This document shows, one piece after another, positions 45,726 through 55,560 of a DNA stretch of 64,000 nucleotides (positions within the stretch are counted from its first letter, which is position 1; each line of letters opens with the position of its first letter). The translations under genes and the position numbers were made by a program. The DNA is from Mesorhizobium sp. WSM4311 (lineage in GTDB: Bacteria; Pseudomonadota; Alphaproteobacteria; Rhizobiales; Rhizobiaceae). The stretch is from the NCBI RefSeq assembly GCF_002295115.1, contig NZ_NSFV01000004.1:434001-498000 (forward strand). The letters are read 5' to 3'. The notes beneath the pieces are model-generated. The model was not told the DNA's origin and made no database searches. It saw only the letters and a program-made list of their open reading frames with translations.

Positions 45726-46969
45726 CCGCGCAGATGAAGCTCGGCGCCTTCCTGTGGGCGACGGGTCACCACATCGCCGCCTGGCGCCACCCGAAGGCGC
45801 ATGTCACGGCAGGCATCGACATCGACCACTACATCCAGCTGGCGCGCACGGCGGAGGCGGCGAAGTTCGACATGATCTTCTGCGAGGATGCCGCCGGCTT
45901 GCGGGAGGCCAATGTCGGCATCGCCAGCCAGACGTCGCGTTCGATCGGCTTCGAGCCGATCAGCCTGCTTTCGGCGCTGGCGGTCCAGACCAGCCGCATC
46001 GGCCTCGTGTCGACGGCCTCGACAAGCTACAACGAGCCCTACGGACTGGCGCGGACTTTCCTGTCGCTCGATCATCTGAGCGGCGGCCGGGCCGGCTGGA
46101 ACCTGGTCACCTCGGCCAGCCCGATCGAAGCCGCCAATTTCGGCTCGACGGGCCTCAAGCCCCATGCCGACCGCTACGAGCGGGCGCGCGAATTCGCCGA
46201 GGTGGTCACCGGCCTATGGCACGGCAAGGCTTCCGGCCATGACGGCCAGAGCTTTTCGGTTCGCGATCCGCTCGACCTGCCGCGCTCGCCGCAGGGCGCA
46301 CCGGTCATGGTGCAGGCCGGTGCCTCGGATGTCGGCCGCGACCTTGCCGCCCGCACCGCCGATGTGGTGTTCACGGCTGCGCAAACCTTCGAGGAGGCGA
46401 AGGCCTTTTATGACGATCTCAAGGGACGCATGGCCGCCTATGGACGTGAGCCTGACGACATCAAGATCATGCCAGGCGTCTCACCTGTGGTGGCGGAAAC
46501 AGAGGCCGAGGCCCGGGAGAAACATGAGGAATTGCAGGAGCTGATTCCGGACGATGTCGGCGTGGCGCTGCTGTCCAGCTATCTCAGCATCTCCGATCTC
46601 TGGCGCTACCCGATCGACGGGCCGCTGCCGGACTTGCCTGACAGCGAGGGGATGAAAAGCCGGCAGGCGCTGGTCGTCGAGCAATCGCGCCGCGACGGCC
46701 TTTCCATCCGCCAGCTGGCCCGCCACTTCGCCGGCGCGCGGGGCCATTGGCGCATTGTCGGAACGGCGGCGCAGGTCGCCGACGAACTCCAGGCGCGGTT
46801 TGAGGGCGGTGCGGCCGACGGCTACAACGTCATGCCGTCCTGGTTCCCGGGCGAGCTCGATGTCTTTGCCACGCTGGTGGTGCCGGAACTGCAGCGGCGC
46901 GGCCTGTTCCGTAAGGAATATGACGGCAACACGCTACGGGAGCATCTGGGCTTGAAGCGGCCGGCGTGA
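45722..46969 (+). CDS. LLM-class flavin-dependent monooxygenase 2
   Basis: A 415-residue NtaA/DmoA-type monooxygenase. Visible are LGAFLWATGHHIAAWRHP, the family opening, LVSTASTSYNEPYGLARTFLSLDHLS, GRAGWNLVTS and YERAREFAEVVTGLW, then a C-terminal block EELQELIPDDVGVALLSSYL. These enzymes open C-N or C-S bonds of small organics with FMNH2. It overlaps LLM 1 (ATGA). Its position inside the purine cluster suggests, but does not prove, a nitrogen compound as substrate. Confidence 0.9.
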   Translation: MTAQMKLGAFLWATGHHIAAWRHPKAHVTAGIDIDHYIQLARTAEAAKFDMIFCEDAAGLREANVGIASQTSRSIGFEPISLLSALAVQTSRIGLVSTASTSYNEPYGLARTFLSLDHLSGGRAGWNLVTSASPIEAANFGSTGLKPHADRYERAREFAEVVTGLWHGKASGHDGQSFSVRDPLDLPRSPQGAPVMVQAGASDVGRDLAARTADVVFTAAQTFEEAKAFYDDLKGRMAAYGREPDDIKIMPGVSPVVAETEAEAREKHEELQELIPDDVGVALLSSYLSISDLWRYPIDGPLPDLPDSEGMKSRQALVVEQSRRDGLSIRQLARHFAGARGHWRIVGTAAQVADELQARFEGGAADGYNVMPSWFPGELDVFATLVVPELQRRGLFRKEYDGNTLREHLGLKRPA

Positions 46970-46980
46970 GCTGGAGACTT

Positions 46981-47817
46981 CTATGCTTCGTCCATCACCC
47001 GGGCCGTGCCAGAAACCCTGACCGAGCTGCCGATCTCAGGCCGAATATCGGCATGCAGACGCGACCGCATGCCCATGTCCTCGCCTTGCACGACATCGAT
47101 CGCGCCGCCATGCAGCCAGCCAATGTCGCGCAGATAGCCGGCAAAGGCAGCTGTCGAGGCGCCCGTCGCCGGATCCTCATAGACGCCACCTGAAGCAAAA
47201 GGATTGCGCGTGTGGAACAGTCGTGGCGTTTCGCCATAGGCCAACAGGATCGTTACCAGCCCTTCGCGACGCATCAGGGCCTGTCCGGCTTTCAACTCGT
47301 AGCGCATCGCGGCCAGTGCCTCGCGCGATCCGAGGGCCAAGACCAGATGGTCGGCGCCGCCGTGGATCAGCGCCGGCGGAATGGCCGGATCGAGATCGGC
47401 CGCGGTATAGCCGAACAATGCCAGCGCCTCGGTAATCAGCGCCGGCGGCCCCGGCTTGCTGCGTGTCGGCGGCGACTGCAACGCCGCGGCGATGGTCGCA
47501 CCGTCGCGGAACCCTTCGACAGTGATGTTCGCCTGGTTGAGTTTCAGCGGGAAAATCCCATCGCCGAACTGCCGGACCAGGGCGGCTCCCAAGGCGATCG
47601 TGGCGTGACCACAGAAGGGGACTTCGGATTCCGGCGAGAAATAGCGGACCCGCCAGTTATCTCCCTGCCTGGCGGCAAAGGCCGTTTCAGAGAACCCGAC
47701 TTCCGCTGCCAGACGCTGCATCTCGGCCGCATCGGGCAAGACATCGCCTATCAGCACCCCGGCAGGATTGCCGCCGGTGTTGCCATCCGAAAAAGCCGCG
47801 ATTTTCAGAACGCCCAT
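46981..47817 (-). CDS. PhzF-family isomerase/epimerase
   Basis: A 278-residue PhzF-fold protein. The family blocks are AFSDGNTGGNPAGVLIGD, VGFSETAFA with the catalytic Glu, YFSPESEVPFCGHATIALG and the C-terminal EDPATGASTAAFAGYL and VVQGEDMGMRSRL. Members isomerise or epimerise small acids; the substrate here is unknown. The start MGVLKIAAFS at 47817 is preferred over 47832. It lies 91 bases after the xdhC stop on the same strand and converges with the LLM genes. Confidence 0.9.
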   Translation of the reverse strand: MGVLKIAAFSDGNTGGNPAGVLIGDVLPDAAEMQRLAAEVGFSETAFAARQGDNWRVRYFSPESEVPFCGHATIALGAALVRQFGDGIFPLKLNQANITVEGFRDGATIAAALQSPPTRSKPGPPALITEALALFGYTAADLDPAIPPALIHGGADHLVLALGSREALAAMRYELKAGQALMRREGLVTILLAYGETPRLFHTRNPFASGGVYEDPATGASTAAFAGYLRDIGWLHGGAIDVVQGEDMGMRSRLHADIRPEIGSSVRVSGTARVMDEA

Positions 47818-47908
47818 GTCTCCACACCTCATGCCGCAACGCCGGGTGGATATAGCAAACGGATCGTTCCCGCGATTGAAAAACGGACAAGCCGCTGAGC
47901 AGCTGTGA

Positions 47909-48826
47909 CTAACCGGCGAGCACCCTGTGCCGCGGCACCTGATGGTCGGCATTTGATGCAGCTCTATGCACGACCAGCGCCGTCATGATCTCGGCGGCAG
48001 CAAGTGCCGCAATGACTTGAGGGCGCTTGTCCTTGACGGCGTCGCCGCCGATTGGCGAGACGAGACGGGCAAATTCCGCTTCTGTGCCTTCGGCCGATTT
48101 CAGGAACCAGTTCCTGAACGTCGCTTTCTTGGTCTTCGAGCCGATCATGCCGACATAGGCCGCATCGTCGCGTTTCAGCGCTTCGGCGACGATCAGGAAA
48201 TCCAGCGCATGGTCATGGGTGAGGATGGCGAAGGCGGTGCCGGCGGGCGCGTTGCGCACTTCGGCCTCGGGCATCGGCGTCAGCCGCGTCTCGACGGTTT
48301 GCGGCATGCCTTCCAGCGCCTCGGCCCGCGTCTCGATGACGGCGCCGTGCACGGGAAGCAGCGACATTGCCGCCGCCAGCGCCTGGCCGACATGGCCTCC
48401 GCCGAAGATATAGACATGCGGTAGATGCGCTTCTTCGGTTTCCGCCGCTGCAATCAACCCGTTGGCGAGATCGGCATCGACGAATCGGATCAAGACTTCG
48501 ACGCGCCCGCCACAGCATTGGCCAATCTCCGGGCCGAGCGGCACGTCCAGTGTAGCGCAGACTTCATCGACCTCGATGCGGGCTTCTTTGCCCCGCGGCT
48601 TGCGGCGAGGTGACGACGCCACCATCTGCCGCGCCCTGTCGATCGCCATATATTCGAGCTGGCCACCGCCGATCGTGCCAAAAATCGCCTCCCGCGAGAC
48701 CAGCATGAAGGCGCCCTTCTCGCGTGGCGTCGAGCCCTTGGTGCCGGCCACTTCGACCAAAGCGACGCGACCCTGGCCAGCCAGGAAGTCTTTCAGGCTT
48801 TGCACTTTCGAAGTCATCATTCGCAT
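47909..48826 (-). CDS. xdhC: Xanthine dehydrogenase accessory protein
   Basis: XdhC binds molybdenum cofactor, promotes its sulfuration and inserts it into XdhB. This 305-residue protein has the XdhC/CoxI N-terminal region (VALVEVAGTKGSTPREKGA, GTIGGGQLEY), a Cys pair in EIGQCCGGRVEV, and the Rossmann C-terminal domain (HVYIFGGGHVGQALAAAM, AILTHDHALDF, YVGMIGSKTKKA). It lies 53 bases downstream of xdhB on the same strand and belongs to uraH-xdhA-xdhB-xdhC. Confidence 0.94.
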   Translation of the reverse strand: MRMMTSKVQSLKDFLAGQGRVALVEVAGTKGSTPREKGAFMLVSREAIFGTIGGGQLEYMAIDRARQMVASSPRRKPRGKEARIEVDEVCATLDVPLGPEIGQCCGGRVEVLIRFVDADLANGLIAAAETEEAHLPHVYIFGGGHVGQALAAAMSLLPVHGAVIETRAEALEGMPQTVETRLTPMPEAEVRNAPAGTAFAILTHDHALDFLIVAEALKRDDAAYVGMIGSKTKKATFRNWFLKSAEGTEAEFARLVSPIGGDAVKDKRPQVIAALAAAEIMTALVVHRAASNADHQVPRHRVLAG

Positions 48827-48879
48827 TCCCGTGCGGGAAACATAGGGTTTTTCGACCTGAATTGCACGTTTTGCCGGAT

Positions 48880-51228
48880 TCAGGCCTTCGCCTCGCCTTT
48901 CAGCCGCTCGATCGCCATCAGCACGCGCTCCGGCGTCGCCGGGGCGTCAAGGCGCGGACAGATCCTGTGATCGGCGACGCTGGCCACCGCATCCGACAGC
49001 GCATGCAGCACGGACATGCCTAGCGGGAAGGGCGGCTCGCCGACCGCCTTGGAGCGGTGGATCGTTGGCTCGCTCGCTTCCGGCCAGTCGGCCAAAGTGA
49101 CGTTGAAGATCTTCGGCCGGTCGGAGGCGAGCGGGATCTTGTAGGTCGACGGCGCATGGGTGCGCAGCCGGCCCTTGTCGTCCCACCACAATTCCTCGGT
49201 CGTCAGCCAACCCATGCCCTGGATGAAGCCGCCCTCGATCTGGCCGAGGTCGATGGCGCGGTTCAGCGAGCGGCCGGTCTCGTGCAGGATGTCGGTGCGC
49301 TCGACCACATATTCGCCGGTCAGCGTGTCGACCGAGACTTCCGAGCAGGAGGCGCCGTAAGCGAAATAGTAGAAAGGGCGGCCCTCGCCCTTGTCGCGAT
49401 TCCAATGGATTTTCGGCGTCTTGTAGAAGCCCGCCGCCGACAGCTGGATGCGCGCCATATAGGCCTGCTTGACGAGATCGGCGAAGGCGATCTCCTGGTT
49501 GCCGATGCGCACCCGGTTGGGCAGGAACAGCACCTGATCGCGCGGCACCTGGTATTTCTCGGCAGCGAAATCGGTCAGCCGGTCCTTGATCTGGCGAGCC
49601 CCATTCTGCGCCGCCATGCCATTGAGGTCTGAACCGGACGATGCCGCTGTGGCCGAGGTGTTGGGCACCTTGCCGGTGGTGGTCGCGGTGATCTTCACCT
49701 GGTCGAGATCGATCTGGAACTCTTCCGCCACCACCTGCGCGACCTTGAGGTAGAGCCCCTGCCCCATTTCGGTGCCGCCATGGTTCAGATGCACCGAACC
49801 ATCGGTGTAGACATGCACCAGCGCCCCGGCCTGGTTGTAGTGCGTGGCGGTGAAGGAAATGCCGAACTTGACCGGCGTCAGCGCCAGACCGCGCTTGACG
49901 AAACGGCTGTTGGCATTGAAGGCCGAAATTTCGCGCCGCCGCCGCGCATAGCAAGCGCTCTCTTCGAGTTCAGTGACGATGCGCTGGATGATGTTGTCCT
50001 CGACCGTCTGGTGGTAGGGCGTGATGTTGCGGTCGCTGGTGCCATAGAAATTCTTCTTGCGGATCTCGAGCGGATCCTTGCCGACCGCGAACGCCACCTC
50101 GTCGATGACGCGTTCGGCGCCGACCATCCCTTGCGGGCCGCCGAAACCCCGGAAGGCAGTGTTCGACACGGTGTTGGTGTAGAGCGGCGCCGATTGCGCG
50201 TGCACGGCGGGCCAGAAATAGGTGTTGTCGCAATGGAACAGCGCGCGATCGGTCACCGGGCCTGACAGATCCGACGAGAAGCCGCAACGCGCGGCGAACA
50301 TGAAATCGACACCGAGAATGTTGCCCTCGTCATCGAAGCCGACTTCGTAGTCGACGAGGAAATCATGGCGCTTGCCGGTGGCGATCATGTCGTCGTCGCG
50401 GTCGGGCCTGATCTTGACGGCGCGATGGTGTTTCTTGGCGGCGATGGCCGCGAGCGCGGCAAACTGGTTGCCCTGCGTTTCCTTGCCGCCGAAACCGCCG
50501 CCCATGCGGCGGATCTCCACCGTGATGGCATTGCTGGGTATGCCGAGCGCATGGCTTACCATGTGCTGGACTTCGCTTGGATGCTGGGTCGAGGAATAGA
50601 TGGTGACGTCCTGATCCTCGCCGGGTACGGCCATGGCGATATGGCCTTCAAGATAGAAATGCTCCTGGCCGCCGACGCGCATCTTTCCCTTCAACCGGCG
50701 CGGTGCCGCCTTGATCGCGGCAGCGGCATCGCCGCGCTTCAGGGTAAGCGGCGGCGTGACGAGCTTGTCCTTCCTCGGATCGAGTCCGCCGATGTCGGTG
50801 ACGAAGGGCAATTCCTTGTATTCGACCTTGGCCAGCCTGGTGGCGCGGCGTGCCTGTTCGCGGGTTTCGGCGATGACGCAGAAGATCGGCTGGCCGAAGA
50901 ACTCGACCTTGCCGTCGGCGAGCACCGGCTCATCGTGCCGACCGGTCGGCGAAATGTCATTCTCGCCCGGCACATCCTTTGCCGTGAGCACATCGACGAC
51001 TCCGGAAGCAGCGCGCACCGCCGAAAGATCCATGCGGGTGATGGTGGCATGCGCGGCGGCCGAGAGACCAAGGCAGCCATGCAGCGTGCCGGCCGGTTCC
51101 GGCATGTCGTCGATGTAGACGGCGGTGCCGCTGACATGCTTGTGGGCGGAATCATGCCGCTGATCGGTGGCGACGCCGCCGACGATCTTCTCAGCCTTGA
51201 GATTTGATGTGGCGTGCTTGTTCATCAT
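48880..51228 (-). CDS. xdhB: Xanthine dehydrogenase, molybdopterin subunit
   Basis: The 782-residue catalytic subunit that hydroxylates hypoxanthine and xanthine to urate. Recognisable molybdopterin blocks are GGQEHFYLEGH, RRMGGGFGGKET, NTAFRGFGGPQGM, the arginine-bearing substrate region and the late active-site Glu in KAVGEPPFPLGMS. HLNHGGTEMGQGL is also typical. The start MMNKHATSNL overlaps the xdhA stop by four bases. The length matches Rhodobacter-type XdhB. Confidence 0.95.
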   Translation of the reverse strand: MMNKHATSNLKAEKIVGGVATDQRHDSAHKHVSGTAVYIDDMPEPAGTLHGCLGLSAAAHATITRMDLSAVRAASGVVDVLTAKDVPGENDISPTGRHDEPVLADGKVEFFGQPIFCVIAETREQARRATRLAKVEYKELPFVTDIGGLDPRKDKLVTPPLTLKRGDAAAAIKAAPRRLKGKMRVGGQEHFYLEGHIAMAVPGEDQDVTIYSSTQHPSEVQHMVSHALGIPSNAITVEIRRMGGGFGGKETQGNQFAALAAIAAKKHHRAVKIRPDRDDDMIATGKRHDFLVDYEVGFDDEGNILGVDFMFAARCGFSSDLSGPVTDRALFHCDNTYFWPAVHAQSAPLYTNTVSNTAFRGFGGPQGMVGAERVIDEVAFAVGKDPLEIRKKNFYGTSDRNITPYHQTVEDNIIQRIVTELEESACYARRRREISAFNANSRFVKRGLALTPVKFGISFTATHYNQAGALVHVYTDGSVHLNHGGTEMGQGLYLKVAQVVAEEFQIDLDQVKITATTTGKVPNTSATAASSGSDLNGMAAQNGARQIKDRLTDFAAEKYQVPRDQVLFLPNRVRIGNQEIAFADLVKQAYMARIQLSAAGFYKTPKIHWNRDKGEGRPFYYFAYGASCSEVSVDTLTGEYVVERTDILHETGRSLNRAIDLGQIEGGFIQGMGWLTTEELWWDDKGRLRTHAPSTYKIPLASDRPKIFNVTLADWPEASEPTIHRSKAVGEPPFPLGMSVLHALSDAVASVADHRICPRLDAPATPERVLMAIERLKGEAKA

Positions 51229-52706
51229 GCCGCCTCGTTGCGGGACACCTGGAAGGGCGCCCTGGTGCCGGAGGTTTCGACGAAGAAGCGCAACAACAGG
51301 TTCTTGGCCGCCAGCGCCCGGTATTCGGCTGACGCCCGCATGTCGGTGAGCGGGGTGAAATCCCTGGCATATTGCGCCATCGCCGTCTCGACCGTCTCTT
51401 CGGTCCATGGCTTGCCGAGCAGCGCCCTTTCAACAAAAGACGCCCGCTTCGGCGTCGCCGCCATGCCGCCATAGGCGATGCGCACATCGGCAACCGTACC
51501 GTCCTTGGCTAGCGTCAGCAAGAAGGCGCCGAGGGCAGCGGTGATATCCTCGTCGCGGCGCTTGGTGATCTTGTAGACGGCAAATTTTTCGCCCTTGGCC
51601 GGCACGGGCACGTGCACGGCCTCGACGAACTCGCCCGGTTGCCGGTCCTGCTTGCCATAGGCGATGAAGAAGGTTTCCAGCGGGATCGTGCGCCGCTTCT
51701 TGCCCTTGCGTAGCGTCAGGCGCGCGCCGAGCGCGATCAAGGGCGGCGGCGTGTCGCCGATCGGCGAGCCGTTGGCGATGTTGCCGCCGATGGTGCCCAT
51801 GTTGCGCACCTGTTCGCCGCCGATGCGGTCAAACAGCGGCCCGAGCGCCGGGATGCGTTTCGACAGCGTCGAAAAGGCTTCGGTGTAGGTAACGCCGGCG
51901 CCGATCGAAATGACGCCCTTGTCTTCGGCGATGGTGCACAGCCCGTCGAGATTGCCGATGAAGACCGCCGGAGAGATGTCGCGCATGTGCTTGGTCACCC
52001 ACAGGCCGACATCGGTCGAGCCGGCAACGATGGTGGCGCCGGGTTCCTGTTCGAGCACATTGGCGAAATCGTCGACATTGGCCGGCACGATAAGCCGCGC
52101 CTCGGCCGAACCGATCTCGACCCGCGCGCCGTCCCGCAAGGCTTCCAGCCGCGCGGTGATCGCCTTGCGCTCCGCCGCCAGCGGATCCTTCGCCGCTTTA
52201 CCGTAACTGGAGATGGCGTGCGCGGCGCGGACAATCGCCTCGTAGCCGGTGCAGCGGCAGAGATTGCCTTGCAAGGCCTTTTCGATGGCCGCGTCCGACG
52301 GCTCCAGCGACCGCATCCACAGGCCATAGAGCGACATGACGAAGCCCGGCGTGCAGAAGCCGCATTGCGAGCCATGGAAATCGACCATCGCCTGCTGGAC
52401 GGGATGCAACTGGCCGGGCTGACCACGCAAATGTTCCACTGTCACGACATGGGCGCCGTCGAGCGAACCGAGGAAGCGGATACAGGCATTGACGCTTTCA
52501 TAGACCAGACCAGCGGCCGAAAGCTTGCCGACCAGAACCGTGCAGGCGCCGCAATCGCCCTCGGCGCAGCCTTCCTTGGTGCCGCGGAGCGAACGGTCGA
52601 GACGCAGCCAGTCGAGCAGGGTCGCGTCCGGCGCCACCGACGACAGCACGACATCCCTGCCATTGAGGATGAAGTGGATTTCGTTGCGGATTTTGATCTT
52701 GGCCAT
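51225..52706 (-). CDS. xdhA: Xanthine dehydrogenase, Fe-S/FAD subunit
   Basis: The 493-residue small subunit carrying two [2Fe-2S] clusters and FAD. The first cluster uses Cys47, Cys52, Cys55 and Cys75 (GCAEGDCGACTVLVG); the second Cys115, Cys118, Cys150 and Cys152 (QCGFCTPG, CRCTGY). The FAD domain shows IVAGSTDVGLWVTK and NMGTIGGNIANGSPIGD. It moves electrons from the molybdenum centre to NAD. It starts three bases after uraH and overlaps xdhB. Confidence 0.95.
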   Translation of the reverse strand: MAKIKIRNEIHFILNGRDVVLSSVAPDATLLDWLRLDRSLRGTKEGCAEGDCGACTVLVGKLSAAGLVYESVNACIRFLGSLDGAHVVTVEHLRGQPGQLHPVQQAMVDFHGSQCGFCTPGFVMSLYGLWMRSLEPSDAAIEKALQGNLCRCTGYEAIVRAAHAISSYGKAAKDPLAAERKAITARLEALRDGARVEIGSAEARLIVPANVDDFANVLEQEPGATIVAGSTDVGLWVTKHMRDISPAVFIGNLDGLCTIAEDKGVISIGAGVTYTEAFSTLSKRIPALGPLFDRIGGEQVRNMGTIGGNIANGSPIGDTPPPLIALGARLTLRKGKKRRTIPLETFFIAYGKQDRQPGEFVEAVHVPVPAKGEKFAVYKITKRRDEDITAALGAFLLTLAKDGTVADVRIAYGGMAATPKRASFVERALLGKPWTEETVETAMAQYARDFTPLTDMRASAEYRALAAKNLLLRFFVETSGTRAPFQVSRNEAA

Positions 52707-52709
52707 GCC

Positions 52710-53084
52710 TCAGCTCCCCCTGTAGGTCGAATAGCCATAGGGCGAGATCAGCAATGGCACGTGATAGTGCACTGCCTCTGCCATGCCGAAACGGATCGGC
52801 ACACTGTCAAGGAAAGCCGGTTCCGGCAGTTCTGTGCCCTGGCCGCGCAGATAGTCGCCGGCCGCGAACACCAGCTCATATTGGCCGGCGCGGAACTCGG
52901 CGCCCGCCAGCAGCGGCGCGTCGCAACGGCCGTCGATATTGGTCGCGACTGTCTTCAAATGTGTCCTGGCCGAACCGTCAAGGCGATAGAGCGCGATCGA
53001 CAACCCAGCCGCCGGCTTGCCGGTCGCGGTGTCGAGGACATGCGTCGTCAGACGTCCGCCATCGGCTTTCGACGTTTCTGCCAC
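52710..53084 (-). CDS. uraH: 5-Hydroxyisourate hydrolase
   Basis: A 124-residue transthyretin-like protein that hydrolyses 5-hydroxyisourate to OHCU. It carries the opening [17 protein letters not shown], the substrate residues in [12 protein letters not shown], and the signature C-terminus [19 protein letters not shown]. The start is GTG with GGGAGG six bases upstream. It is first of the uraH-xdhABC operon and is divergent from puuE-uraD, sharing a 183-base promoter region. Confidence 0.95.
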   Translation of the reverse strand: MAETSKADGGRLTTHVLDTATGKPAAGLSIALYRLDGSARTHLKTVATNIDGRCDAPLLAGAEFRAGQYELVFAAGDYLRGQGTELPEPAFLDSVPIRFGMAEAVHYHVPLLISPYGYSTYRGS

Positions 53085-53267
53085 TGGCGCCTCCCATTCC
53101 CGGTACAGTCGAACAAAGCAATGAATTGTGCGCCAATTAAAGGCGATGCATAAGTCCCGGTCGAGCGGAGCGGCACAAAAACACTTTCAAAAATTTCAAG
53201 GGAATGCGGCGGCAACCCTTTCGACTATCCTGATCACAACTTCCGGCAGTGTCCGGCAGGAGGGGCA

Positions 53268-54686
53268 ATGCGTTACGAAAGAGACATGCGCGGCTACGGA
53301 GCCAATCCACCGGATCCGAAATGGCCCGGCGGGGCGCATGTCGCCGTGCAGTTCGTCGTCAATTACGAAGAGGGCGGCGAGAATTGCGTGCTGCATGGCG
53401 ACAAGGCGTCGGAAGCCTTCCTGTCGGAGATCGTCGGCGCCGCGCCCTGGGTGGGACAGCGCCACTGGAACATGGAATCGATCTACGAATATGGCGCGCG
53501 GGCCGGCTTCTGGCGGCTGCTGCGCCTATTCAGCGAGTCGCAAGTTCCGGTGACCTGCTACGGCGTCGCCTCGGCACTTGCCCGCTCGCCCGACCAGGTC
53601 ACGGCCATGCAGGACGCGGGGTGGGAGATCGCCTCGCACGGGTTGCGGTGGATCGACTACCGCGATCATAGCGCCGACGACGAGCGCCGCGACCTGGAAG
53701 CGGCAATCAAGCTGCATTACGAGGTGACAGGCCAGCGCCCGACGGGCTGGTATACGGGCCGCACATCGGTCAACACGGTGCGGCTGGTGGCCGAAGAAGG
53801 CGGCTTTGACTATGTCTCCGACACCTATGACGACGAACTGCCTTACTGGTTCGAGCATGCCGGCGGCACGCAGCTCATCATCCCCTATACGCTCGACGCC
53901 AACGACATGCGCTTCGCCACGCCGCAGGGCTTCAATTCAGGCGACCAGTTCTTCGCCTATCTCAGGGATAGTTTCGACACGCTCTATGCCGAGGGCCAGG
54001 CGGGGCGGCCGCGCATGATGAATATCGGCCTGCATTGCCGCCTCGTCGGGCGGCCGGGCCGGGTGGCGGCGCTGAAGCGCTTCGTCGACTATGTGAAGTC
54101 GCATGACAAGGTCTGGCTGGCGCGGCGCATCGATATCGCCAAGCACTGGCAAGAGAGCCATCCCTACAAGCCGGCGGCGCTGCGCCCGTCGAAGATGGAA
54201 TTCGAGACATTCGTTCACACTTTCGGCGGCGTGTTCGAGCATTCGCCCTGGATCGCCGAGCGGGCCTACGAGTTGGAGCTGGGCCCGGCGCACGACACCG
54301 CCGGCGGCCTGCACAATGCGCTCTGCCGCATCTTCCGCGCTGCCAGCGAGACCGAGCGGCTGGGTGTGCTCAATGCCCATCCCGACCTTGCCGGCAAGCT
54401 GGCCAAGGCCAGGCGGCTGACGGCGGAATCGACAAGGGAACAAGCCTCCGCCGGCCTCGACGCGCTGACCGACAAGGAGCGCGAACTGTTCTCCAAGCTC
54501 AACGCCGCCTACGTCACCACCTTCGGTTTCCCCTTCATCATCGCGGTGAAGGACAAGACCAAGGAGGAAATCCTCGCCGAGTTCGAGGCGCGCATCGGCA
54601 ACAGCCGTGGCGTCGAATTCGAGACCGCCTGCAAACAGGTCGAGCGCATCGCGCTGCTCCGCCTCAGAGACATGCTACCGCAATAG
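53268..54686 (+). CDS. puuE-uraD: Fused allantoinase PuuE and OHCU decarboxylase
   Basis: A 472-residue bifunctional enzyme. Residues 1 to about 305 are a cofactor-independent polysaccharide-deacetylase-type allantoinase PuuE (YGANPPDPKWPGGAHVAVQF, GWEIASHGLRWIDYRDH, FDYVSDTYDDELPYW). Residues about 310-472 are OHCU decarboxylase UraD with the catalytic His in LNAHPDLAGKLA and FGFPFIIAVKDKTKEEIL. The product of the UraD half, allantoin, is the substrate of the PuuE half, so fusion joins consecutive steps. AllE follows after ten bases. Confidence 0.95.
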   Translation: MRYERDMRGYGANPPDPKWPGGAHVAVQFVVNYEEGGENCVLHGDKASEAFLSEIVGAAPWVGQRHWNMESIYEYGARAGFWRLLRLFSESQVPVTCYGVASALARSPDQVTAMQDAGWEIASHGLRWIDYRDHSADDERRDLEAAIKLHYEVTGQRPTGWYTGRTSVNTVRLVAEEGGFDYVSDTYDDELPYWFEHAGGTQLIIPYTLDANDMRFATPQGFNSGDQFFAYLRDSFDTLYAEGQAGRPRMMNIGLHCRLVGRPGRVAALKRFVDYVKSHDKVWLARRIDIAKHWQESHPYKPAALRPSKMEFETFVHTFGGVFEHSPWIAERAYELELGPAHDTAGGLHNALCRIFRAASETERLGVLNAHPDLAGKLAKARRLTAESTREQASAGLDALTDKERELFSKLNAAYVTTFGFPFIIAVKDKTKEEILAEFEARIGNSRGVEFETACKQVERIALLRLRDMLPQ

Positions 54687-54696
54687 GTTTGAACCC

Positions 54697-55560
54697 ATGG
54701 ACACGATCAGGATGCCAGAGCGCACCTACTACGCACCGCATGGCGGCCATCCCGGCCAATCTGAATTGCTGACAGGCCGCGCCGTCTTCACCGAGGCCTA
54801 CGCCGTCATTCCCAAGGGCGTGATGCGGGACATCGTCACCAGCGCCTTGCCGTTCTGGGACAAGACCCGCGTCTGGATCCTGTCGCGGCCACTGTCCGGT
54901 TTTGCCGAGACATTCTCGCAATACATTGTCGAGGTGGAGCCTGGCGGCGGCAGCGACCGGCCGGAGCCCGACGCCGGCGCCGAAGGCGCCCTGTTCGTGG
55001 TCGAGGGCGAACTGACCGTTCTGCTTTCCGGCAAGAAGCATGTGTTGCGGCCCGGCGGCTTTGCCTTCCTGCCGCCGGCGAGCGGCTGGACCGTTCGCAA
55101 TGAAAGCAAGGCGCCGGTTCGCTTCCACTGGATCCGCAAGGCCTACGAAGTGGTCGACGGTCTCGACGTGCCGGAAGCCTTCTTCACCAACGAGCAGGAG
55201 ATCGCGCCATCGCCGATGCCGGGCACCGAAGGCCGCTGGGCGACGACCCGCTTCGTCGATCCCGCCGATCTGCGCCACGACATGCATATGACCATCGTCA
55301 CGCTCGAGCCGGGCGCCGTCATTCCCTTCGCCGAGACGCATGTGATGGAACACGGGCTCTACGTGCTGGAAGGCAAGGCGGTCTATCGCCTCAACCAGGA
55401 CTGGGTCGAGGTCGAGGCCGGCGACTATATGTGGCTGCGCGCCTTCTGCCCTCAGGCCTGCTATGCCGGCGGCCCCGGCAAGTTCCGCTACCTGCTCTAC
55501 AAGGACGTCAACCGGCACGCCAAGCTCGGCGGCGTCGGCATCGGCGGTCGCGCGCGGTGA
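54697..55560 (+). CDS. allE: (S)-Ureidoglycine aminohydrolase
   Basis: A 287-residue bicupin that releases ammonia from (S)-ureidoglycine to give (S)-ureidoglycolate. Blocks are RTYYAPHGGHPGQSELLTGRA, FVVEGELTVLLSGKKH, FLPPASGWTVRN and the second cupin with metal ligands in ETHVMEHGLYVLEGKAVYRL. Databases often call it bifunctional allantoicase/ureidoglycine aminohydrolase. The start MDTIRMPERT is ten bases after puuE-uraD. The last four bases overlap the allA GTG. Confidence 0.93.
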   Translation: MDTIRMPERTYYAPHGGHPGQSELLTGRAVFTEAYAVIPKGVMRDIVTSALPFWDKTRVWILSRPLSGFAETFSQYIVEVEPGGGSDRPEPDAGAEGALFVVEGELTVLLSGKKHVLRPGGFAFLPPASGWTVRNESKAPVRFHWIRKAYEVVDGLDVPEAFFTNEQEIAPSPMPGTEGRWATTRFVDPADLRHDMHMTIVTLEPGAVIPFAETHVMEHGLYVLEGKAVYRLNQDWVEVEAGDYMWLRAFCPQACYAGGPGKFRYLLYKDVNRHAKLGGVGIGGRAR

